A program made the position numbers and the translations under genes. A stretch of DNA of 10,915 bases, taken from Armatimonadota bacterium. Lineage in GTDB: Bacteria > Armatimonadota > Fimbriimonadia > Fimbriimonadales > Fimbriimonadaceae. The stretch spans positions 1 through 10,915 of the forward strand of contig JAEYWW010000153.1 in the NCBI GenBank assembly GCA_023428805.1, read 5' to 3'. Shown one piece after another: positions 5,222 to 10,915 of the stretch. Position 1 is the first letter of the stretch; every line of letters begins with the position of its first letter. The notes beneath the pieces were generated by a model. It was not told the DNA's origin and did no database searches. It saw nothing but the letters and a program-made list of their open reading frames with translations.

Positions 5222-8200
5222 TTAAGCGACGAGTGTGGTGTCTGTGGCAGCGACAGAAACGCAGTTTCGACCGGCGAGTTTAGAACGATAGATGGCGCGG
5301 TCGGCCCCATCAACCAGCTTCGGCTTGGCATCTTCTCCCTTGCTCAGCGTGGAGACTCCAAAGCTGGCCGTGACCGGTCTCAAAGACCAGTTTCCAGCCT
5401 CGATCGCGGCTCTGATTCTCTCCGCGATCTGCAGAGCGACGTCCAAACCGGTTCTTGGAAGCAGGACAACGAACTCTTCACCTCCGTACCTCGCCGCCAA
5501 GTCAAAGTCGCGGATGCACTCGCGTGTGATCGAGGCGATCTGACGCAGAACTTCATCGCCCGCCGGATGCCCGAAAGAGTCGTTGAACTGCTTGAACAGA
5601 TCGACATCGAAGAAGATCAGACTGAGTTGGCTGTTCCTGTTGTTGGCTCCTTTGACGGCGTCATCGAGTGCCATCTGGAATGCCTTGTGATTCCGCAATC
5701 CCGTCAAGCCGTCCGTTGTCGCAAGATCAGCCAGGAGTGCGTTGGCCTTCTCCAACTCCTGCCTCTGCTGCTCCAGAGCAAGATTCTTCTCCTTGATCTC
5801 ATCGATGTTCTGAGTCAGCTTTGCCTCGATTTCTTTGCGGTGCGTGATGTCTTGGTAGAAGACGCTCAAGCCTGCGGCGCGGGGATAGATGCGGAAAGCC
5901 AGCCACCTCTCAGCGCTCTCGTCGTACATTTCAAACGCGGATTCTCTGCCCTCCGCCAGAACCAATCGGCAGTGATCCTCGAAGGAACAGTTGTGCCAGG
6001 AGGGCCGCACATCGAAAACATCCCTTCCCACAATGGCATGGGGCGCAATTTGAAGGAAGTGCGCCGCCGCACGATTGGCGAAGGTGAAGATGAAATCTGG
6101 ACCAACCGCAAAGAAGCAGTCGCGGATCGACTCCACCATTTCGGAGAGAGCGCTGTTGGCCTCTGCAACTTCAAATTCGGCCTGCTTCTGCGCTGTGACA
6201 TCCAATCCAGTGCCGCGATAGCCAATCAAATCACCCTGCTCCCCCCAGATGGGAGTGCCGCTCAATCGAATCCAGACCTGACTTCCATCTTTATGAATGC
6301 AGGGATAGTCTTGATCGCGGAAGACGGCGCCTCGGGAATAGAGCCATCCAAGCCTTGTGGAGAGCCGCTCACGCTCGTGAGGCTGCATGAACTGCATGCA
6401 CGAGCGACCAACAATCTCATCGACTTCATAACCCAAAATCGAAGTAATCCTGTCGGTCACGAAGGTGAGGACGCCATGCATGTCGACTTCGTAGACATAT
6501 TCCCCGGCAGCTATGGTGACGTCCTTGAATCTCAGCTCGCTCTCCTTCAGAGCAAGCTCGGTCTGTTTGCGTTCTGTGATGTCTTCGATGGAGCCGGAAA
6601 GACGGACCACCGATCCCGTATCGTCTTGAATAGACAAACCCCGCATATGCACCCAACGGATGCAATCCGGCCGCTTCACGCGATATTCAAGAGACAGCCC
6701 TCCGCCATCGCGAAGACATTGGTGGAAGAGATCACTGACTCGATCACGATCATCAGAATGAATGCACTCAAGCGTGATGGTGCAGTCGACAATATCCGAC
6801 TCACCCAGCCCGTAGATTTCTCTCGCGACAGGGGAGAAATAGAATCTGCTCTGATTGACAACGAAGTCATAGATGCCGACCGAGGAGCCCCTCACGGCCA
6901 AGTCGAATCTCCTCTCAGACTCGGCGAGAGCCAGTTCTGTGTTCTTCCGATCGGTGACGTCTTCGAGCGATCCTGCCATCCGCGTCGGCGCGCCATTCTC
7001 ATCCCAGATGGCCTGCCCCCGATGGTGCACCCACCTTGTCTGACCGCTGTCGGTGATGACTCGGATCGTCAATTCAAAAGGCTGCTTGCGCTGCAGATGC
7101 CCTTCGAGCGCAAGCTTGGCGGAGGGCCGATCCTGCGGGTGGACGCGCCGCCAAAATTCGTCGCCCTCGCCGGAGAAATTGTCTGGCTCCGCCCCCATGA
7201 CGGCCATCGTGCGGGGAGACCAGTACATGGTGTCCGTGACAACATTCCAATCCCAGATGCCGACGTCGCTTCCTTGAACAGCGAGTTCAAATCGTTCTTC
7301 ACTGGCCCGCAAGGCCTCCTCCGCGCATTTTCGCCGGGTGATGTTGAAGGCGGAAATGATTCCACCGATCACCTGGCCATTCACGTTTTTGAGAGGGTAG
7401 GAGACGACATAGAGCGTGCAGTCTTCAGAGGAATCGGGCAAGGCGAACGCCCATTCAAATTCCCGCTTCTGCCCCCTTTCCAGCACATCCCGCATCACTT
7501 CCAATATGAGGGATGACCTGTGCGGCAGGTTGAAGATTGCCAGCAGATGCTGGTAGACCGCCATGAAGGGCTCAATCTTGAAGAGGTCGCTCATCGCGGG
7601 ATTCCACTCCTGGATCATCCCGTCGCGATCATAAGTGAGGCATCCGACAGGCAGGCCGCCAAAAAGCTGCTGGAATCGATTGCTCGCAAACTCGAAAAAC
7701 GTCGTTTGGTCGTTGGCATGCTGGAGCGCGAGCTCCTGTTCGTATGTCTTGCGCTCCAGCTCATGCCGGGTTTGCTCCAGCACGAGATTCGAAGCCTCCA
7801 GTTCGGCCTTTTCCCTCACAACCTGGGCGACAAGGCGCCGCACGCGGCTCATGAGCGGGAGGACACAGAAGAGGAGCAGAACGCCGATCTCGACCGTCAG
7901 CAGCAGCCGCATCATCGACTGATGGAAGAATGCGCCGCGCACCCGATCATCGATGATTTCCTTTGTATTGCGGACATGGAGGTCAAGCCACATCGAGAAT
8001 TGGATGCCCGCTTTTTCAAGATGAGCAAAGCTCTCTGCCCGCTCCAAGGCAGGTGAATCAGCGTATTGATTCGCCGCCTGCATGAAGCCGAGACCCAGAG
8101 CCTGAAGCTGGCTTTGCCTTTCCTGGTCGCTGCCAGCCCCACCCGGATGGGAAGGCTTGGAATCCAAGCTCATTTTCTCCAATTCCGCAAGCGACTTCTG

Positions 8201-8449
8201 CAGCGGCGCGAGGGCTGCTTGATTTTGCCTGGCCCGGTCCGCTTGGTCAATGATCTGTGCAACAAGCGCTCGCTGATCCGTCGCCCGCTTCATGGTCGTC
8301 ATATCGCGCTGGATCAAGGAGGAGGATTGGCTGTCGGTGATCCCCGCCCATGCGAGGGTGAAGACGATGCCAAGCGCGACAATGACAGCCCCGAAAACAT
8401 ACAGTTTTCGAGGAGTGTCGCTCCAATCTTGACGGCCTCCGGTGCCCAT
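5222..8449 (-). CDS. Membrane sensor diguanylate cyclase with five PAS-like domains
   Basis: Makes the second messenger cyclic di-GMP from two GTP in response to a signal. Layout over 1075 residues: membrane helix about 16-37; a mostly helical outer segment 38-178 of no family I recognise (size suits a CHASE3- or four-helix-type sensor); membrane helix about 180-200; coiled coil about 205-250; PAS-like domains at about 252-375, 383-505, 511-632, 638-757 and 766-875, each ending in a PAC-like signature such as EDVTDRK or EDITERK; coiled coil 876-908; GGDEF domain about 911-1070. The active site GGEEF is intact at 989-993 and the product-inhibition I-site RxxD is present as RDFD at 980-983. There is no EAL or HD-GYP domain. 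PAS domains two and three are very similar, suggesting duplication. ATG 8449 has AGGG 5 bases upstream. The gene is divergent from trxB and leads into the M42 gene. Confidence 0.95.
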   Translation of the reverse strand: MGTGGRQDWSDTPRKLYVFGAVIVALGIVFTLAWAGITDSQSSSLIQRDMTTMKRATDQRALVAQIIDQADRARQNQAALAPLQKSLAELEKMSLDSKPSHPGGAGSDQERQSQLQALGLGFMQAANQYADSPALERAESFAHLEKAGIQFSMWLDLHVRNTKEIIDDRVRGAFFHQSMMRLLLTVEIGVLLLFCVLPLMSRVRRLVAQVVREKAELEASNLVLEQTRHELERKTYEQELALQHANDQTTFFEFASNRFQQLFGGLPVGCLTYDRDGMIQEWNPAMSDLFKIEPFMAVYQHLLAIFNLPHRSSLILEVMRDVLERGQKREFEWAFALPDSSEDCTLYVVSYPLKNVNGQVIGGIISAFNITRRKCAEEALRASEERFELAVQGSDVGIWDWNVVTDTMYWSPRTMAVMGAEPDNFSGEGDEFWRRVHPQDRPSAKLALEGHLQRKQPFELTIRVITDSGQTRWVHHRGQAIWDENGAPTRMAGSLEDVTDRKNTELALAESERRFDLAVRGSSVGIYDFVVNQSRFYFSPVAREIYGLGESDIVDCTITLECIHSDDRDRVSDLFHQCLRDGGGLSLEYRVKRPDCIRWVHMRGLSIQDDTGSVVRLSGSIEDITERKQTELALKESELRFKDVTIAAGEYVYEVDMHGVLTFVTDRITSILGYEVDEIVGRSCMQFMQPHERERLSTRLGWLYSRGAVFRDQDYPCIHKDGSQVWIRLSGTPIWGEQGDLIGYRGTGLDVTAQKQAEFEVAEANSALSEMVESIRDCFFAVGPDFIFTFANRAAAHFLQIAPHAIVGRDVFDVRPSWHNCSFEDHCRLVLAEGRESAFEMYDESAERWLAFRIYPRAAGLSVFYQDITHRKEIEAKLTQNIDEIKEKNLALEQQRQELEKANALLADLATTDGLTGLRNHKAFQMALDDAVKGANNRNSQLSLIFFDVDLFKQFNDSFGHPAGDEVLRQIASITRECIRDFDLAARYGGEEFVVLLPRTGLDVALQIAERIRAAIEAGNWSLRPVTASFGVSTLSKGEDAKPKLVDGADRAIYRSKLAGRNCVSVAATDTTLVA

Positions 8450-8555
8450 ATAGCCCTGCTACTCTATTAGTAATCGGGTGCTGAATCGCAAAACCCCATA
8501 CACGCCAACCTCCCCGATCAAGCTTCAGGCGAAAGGTAATCTTGAGGCAGAACTT
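8450..8555. promoter_or_regulatory. Divergent intergenic region between the cyclase and trxB
   Basis: These 106 bases must hold the promoters of both directions. Reading leftward, TTGCGA and TAATAG separated by 16 bases (about 8464-8491) are a weak sigma-70-like pair for the cyclase gene. Reading rightward I see no convincing promoter. GAGG at 8544-8547 lies 8 bases before ATG 8556 and is the ribosome site for trxB. No strong inverted repeat is present. Confidence 0.4.
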
Positions 8556-9491
8556 ATGGCCCACAACGTCATCATCATCGGCTCTGGACCCGCCGGATAC
8601 ACAGCCGCCCTCTACGCCGCCCGCGCCGACCTGAAGCCCATCCTCTTCTCAGGACCGGAACCCGGCGGACAGTTGATGATCACCACCGATGTCGAGAACT
8701 ACCCCGGCTTTCCCGAGGGCGTGATGGGACCGGAAATGATGGAGCTTTTCAAGAAGCAATGCGAGCGATTTGGCACCGAAATCCATCATAAAATGGTCAC
8801 TCGCGTGGACTTCAGCCAGCGCCCGTTCAAGGTCTGGACAGGCGACGAAGAGCACGAGGCGCTCACCGTCATCATCGCGACCGGAGCCGCCGCCAAATGG
8901 ATCGGCTTGGAGACGGAAAAAACGTTCGGCGGGTTCGGCGTCAGCGCCTGCGCGACCTGCGATGGCTTCTTCTTCAGGGGTCGAAATGTGATCGTGGTCG
9001 GCGGTGGGGACACCGCAATGGAGGAGGCAAACTACCTCACGCGCCACGCCGACAAGGTCTACGTCATCCACCGACGCGACACTCTGCGCGCCAGCAAGAT
9101 CATGCAGCAGCGGGCCTTGGAAAATCCCAAGATTGAGTTCATCTGGAACGCCGAGATCAAAGAAATCCTCGGTCAGATTGAGCCATTCAAGAAAGTGACC
9201 GGAGTGCGTCTTTCCTCCACGGTAGAAGACAGGCACTGGGAGATGGATATTGATGGGATCTTCGTCGCCATCGGGCACAAGCCCAACAGTGAAGTCTTCC
9301 TCGATCAGTTGGATTCCGACGAATTGGGCTACTTGACAGTGGAGCCATTCAGCACGAAAACCAAAGTTCCGGGTGTCTTCGCCTGCGGCGATGTCACCGA
9401 CCGCACCTATCGCCAGGCGATCACGGCGGCGGGATCAGGCTGCATGGCGGCCATTGATGCCGAACGATTCCTCGAAGAACAGGGTCATTAA
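8556..9491 (+). CDS. trxB: Thioredoxin reductase (NADPH)
   Basis: FAD flavoprotein of 311 residues that passes electrons from NADPH to thioredoxin. Visible motifs: FAD-binding GSGPAG at 9-14, GGQLMITTDVENYPGFPEG at 37-55, redox-active CATC (Cys132, Cys135) in SACATCDGFFF, NADPH-binding GGGDTAMEEA at 149-158 with HRRDTLRAS (HRR, 172-174, recognises the 2'-phosphate), and the C-terminal FAD motif FACGDVTDRTYRQAITAAGSG. ATG 8556 is chosen over the in-frame GTG 8478 because it has GAGG at the right distance and gives the standard MAHNVIIIGSGPAG beginning; the extra 26 residues from the GTG have no counterpart in the family. It is the first gene of a tight rightward cluster, 15 bases before the next gene's ATG. 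It would supply thiol reducing power. Confidence 0.96.
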   Translation: MAHNVIIIGSGPAGYTAALYAARADLKPILFSGPEPGGQLMITTDVENYPGFPEGVMGPEMMELFKKQCERFGTEIHHKMVTRVDFSQRPFKVWTGDEEHEALTVIIATGAAAKWIGLETEKTFGGFGVSACATCDGFFFRGRNVIVVGGGDTAMEEANYLTRHADKVYVIHRRDTLRASKIMQQRALENPKIEFIWNAEIKEILGQIEPFKKVTGVRLSSTVEDRHWEMDIDGIFVAIGHKPNSEVFLDQLDSDELGYLTVEPFSTKTKVPGVFACGDVTDRTYRQAITAAGSGCMAAIDAERFLEEQGH

Positions 9492-9494
9492 CGT

Positions 9495-9500
9495 AAGGAG
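9495..9500 (+). promoter_or_regulatory. Shine-Dalgarno site for the HEYGH protein
   Basis: AAGGAG lies 6 bases before ATG 9507 and only 3 before TTG 9504, so it selects the ATG. It sits in the 15-base gap after trxB, which supports a shared transcript. Confidence 0.7.
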
Positions 9501-9506
9501 ATATTG

Positions 9507-10646
9507 ATGGTTGAGTCGTACCTGATGACGGTTGCTCTGCTCTTCAGCGGCATGTCGGGATTGGATGTCCCGAAAGCGGAGAACCGCTACCTCGATGTGA
9601 AGCTGGATGGCATTGACAAATCGGGAAGCACGCTCACCATCAACACCCGCCTGGAGCCTTTGGAGAACCTGAAAATCTCTCCGAAAGGCGAATATGCCTT
9701 CACTCATGTCAGCGCGGGATACGGAATGAGGAAGGACCAGGATTTTCTCGGCCTCAAGTTCCAGGTGTTCGCACAAGACGTCGCGACCATCGAAAGGCTC
9801 GCGCACCCGGCCAATCGCCTCCTCCTGCGCCTTTGGGATTTCAATGTCAATCGTCTGCGCCTCGACCATCGGCGGGACATCCCGTTTGTCGATGTCTATC
9901 TCACCAACGAGGGACAGGCGGGCGGCGAGCATCTGATGGGAGTCGATCCGGGAGAAGTCGACAGCAACGGCACTCCGCGCCGAGCCAACATGATCTACAT
10001 CTATAAGCTCGCGACGTTCAAGGATCCCGTCGAACAATGCCGCGAACTGGCTCATGAGTACGGCCACGCCTCGATTCCCGCCATCGGTGGATTCTCGGGA
10101 CCGGAAAACTGGGCGAACGGCGATGTGGGCGAACGCATTTACCTCTCATGGATTTCCGCCGAACTGAAAGCCGGCGCCCTCAAGCCGGAGGACGCGATGG
10201 GCGTTGCTCCCGGAGGACTGGAAAATTATCTCAATTCCAAGGTGACTCCGATGATCAAACGGATCGGCCAGAATGGCCCAAACGCGGCGCTGCTCGCCCA
10301 AACGGATGCCAAGGCGTTTGACGAATACGTCGCCACGGCGGTCTACTGCGAGGCGATTCTGCCGCGAGTCTCCTTCGCCAGGTCGCTCGCATTGCAGAAC
10401 GGCACCAAGGCGACCGACTACTTCAAAGCGGTGAGTGATGCGATCTCGGAAAGGGAGCAATGGGAGCCCCGCATCCCGGAAGCTCTGAATGGTTTTCCCA
10501 TCTGGATTCCACTCGTCAAGGGAACCATCAAGGGCGCGAAAATTTTGGAAAAGAAAGGAGATTGGGCCAAGGTTCAACCTTCCAGCCAGACGGTCATCAT
10601 CACGAACCCACCCATCGACAACAACCAGTCGAAGGCAAAGTCCTAG
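9507..10646 (+). CDS. Putative exported zinc metallopeptidase with HEYGH motif, family not recognised
   Basis: A protein of 379 residues that I cannot assign to a named family. It carries ELAHEYGHASIPAIGGFSG, in which HEYGH (183-187) fits the HExxH zinc site of metallopeptidases, and hydrophobic residues precede it as usual. A glutamate downstream (Glu200 in PENWANGD or Glu209 in VGERIY, 13 or 22 residues on) could be the third ligand as in gluzincins. The N-terminus YLMTVALLFSGMSGL is hydrophobic and could be a short signal peptide, though the usual basic residues are missing; an alternative start is Met7. Residues 20-130 look like a beta-rich accessory domain. The C-terminus is Lys-rich and ends in SKAKS. 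ATG 9507 has AAGGAG 6 bases upstream, better placed than for the overlapping TTG 9504. Tandem stops TAG-TAA end the gene. Peptidase activity is inferred from the motif only. Confidence 0.65.
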   Translation: MVESYLMTVALLFSGMSGLDVPKAENRYLDVKLDGIDKSGSTLTINTRLEPLENLKISPKGEYAFTHVSAGYGMRKDQDFLGLKFQVFAQDVATIERLAHPANRLLLRLWDFNVNRLRLDHRRDIPFVDVYLTNEGQAGGEHLMGVDPGEVDSNGTPRRANMIYIYKLATFKDPVEQCRELAHEYGHASIPAIGGFSGPENWANGDVGERIYLSWISAELKAGALKPEDAMGVAPGGLENYLNSKVTPMIKRIGQNGPNAALLAQTDAKAFDEYVATAVYCEAILPRVSFARSLALQNGTKATDYFKAVSDAISEREQWEPRIPEALNGFPIWIPLVKGTIKGAKILEKKGDWAKVQPSSQTVIITNPPIDNNQSKAKS

Positions 10647-10659
10647 TAAGCTACAGCAA

Positions 10660-10915
10660 ATGTTCGCACTCCTCACCGCCATCGTGCAGCCGCAGCAGCC
10701 GGAGCCGTTCAAAGTTCTCGTCTTCTCGAAGACAGCCGGCTTTCGGCATGATTCGATTGAAACGGGCACGAAGGCTTTGAGGGAACTGGGAGCCAAGTAT
10801 GGATTCACCGTCGATGCCACCGAGGATGCCGAGCAGTTCGGACGGGCAACCCTGCGCCCCTACAAAGTCGTCGTCTTCCTCAATACGACGGGAGATGTCC
10901 TCAACAGCCGCCAGG
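10660..10915 (+). CDS. ThuA-domain protein, 5' part only
   Basis: Beginning of a ThuA-like (trehalose utilisation, class I glutamine amidotransferase-like fold) protein, cut by the window end after 85 codons. After a short hydrophobic N-terminus (FALLTAIVQPQQP), possibly a signal peptide, come the family motifs FKVLVFSKTAGFRHDSIETG at 17-36, a helix with ALRELGAKYGF, DATEDAEQF, and YKVVVFLNTTGDVLN near the end of the visible part. Proteins of this family are often exported and linked to sugar or glycoside metabolism, but many have no known activity. The gene starts 13 bases after the stop of the HEYGH gene, without a clear Shine-Dalgarno sequence, so it is probably in the same transcript. The rest of the gene and any fused domains are not visible. 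Confidence 0.85.
   Translation, partial: MFALLTAIVQPQQPEPFKVLVFSKTAGFRHDSIETGTKALRELGAKYGFTVDATEDAEQFGRATLRPYKVVVFLNTTGDVLNSRQ

Noticed and set aside
5567..7516. A 649-codon open frame antisense to the cyclase gene, with further open stretches to 8470 in the same frame.
   Set aside because: Its codons are aligned exactly opposite the sense codons, so its stops arise only where the cyclase uses TTA, CTA or TCA. Those codons are avoided here, and the two breaks (7514-7516, 8054-8056) are sense TCA codons. The translation has no family features.
8478..8555. An upstream GTG start that would add 26 residues to thioredoxin reductase.
   Set aside because: The added residues do not resemble the family and there is no ribosome site, while ATG 8556 has GAGG 8 bases upstream.
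9504..9506. TTG start one codon before the chosen start of the HEYGH protein.
   Set aside because: It would lie only 3 bases from the AAGGAG site; ATG 9507 is better spaced and is an ATG.

Overview
This window (about 57% GC, no RNA genes, CRISPR array or insertion sequence seen) is a dense bacterial chromosomal region with nine protein genes. The codons TTA, CTA and TCA are almost absent over long stretches. The phylum is not fixed by the sequence. The mix of a CstB-type sulfur operon, an ECF sigma factor with an anti-sigma factor lacking the zinc motif, an M42 peptidase, a multi-PAS diguanylate cyclase and a ThuA-domain gene would fit a lineage such as Armatimonadota (Fimbriimonadia) or Planctomycetota. 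This is a low-confidence guess.

Bases 1-2765 (+) are a sulfide/persulfide detoxification operon. It holds a TauE/SafE sulfite exporter whose N-terminus looks cut off by stop codons, a rhodanese with a C-terminal two-helix membrane domain (YgaP-like), and a three-domain CstB-like protein (persulfide dioxygenase, pseudo-rhodanese, rhodanese). Together they would oxidise persulfide sulfur to sulfite or thiosulfate and export the sulfite. Bases 2766-2944 hold a strong hairpin that can compete with a second hairpin, plus candidate promoters. Bases 2945-4173 (+) encode an ECF sigma factor overlapped by a membrane anti-sigma candidate with five cysteines outside the membrane.

Bases 4164-8449 (-) hold a 1075-residue membrane sensor diguanylate cyclase with five PAS-like domains and intact GGEEF and I-site motifs, followed 17 bases downstream by an M42 aminopeptidase. 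The M42 gene meets the anti-sigma gene tail to tail with a 10-base overlap.

Bases 8450-8555 are a divergent promoter region. From 8556 (+) a second tight cluster runs to the window end: thioredoxin reductase, a putative exported HEYGH metallopeptidase of no family I recognise, and the 5' part of a ThuA-domain gene cut by the window edge.

I did not find a clearly new multi-gene system. The best leads are the unassigned HEYGH protein, the cysteine-rich anti-sigma protein, and the competing hairpins upstream of the sigma factor.
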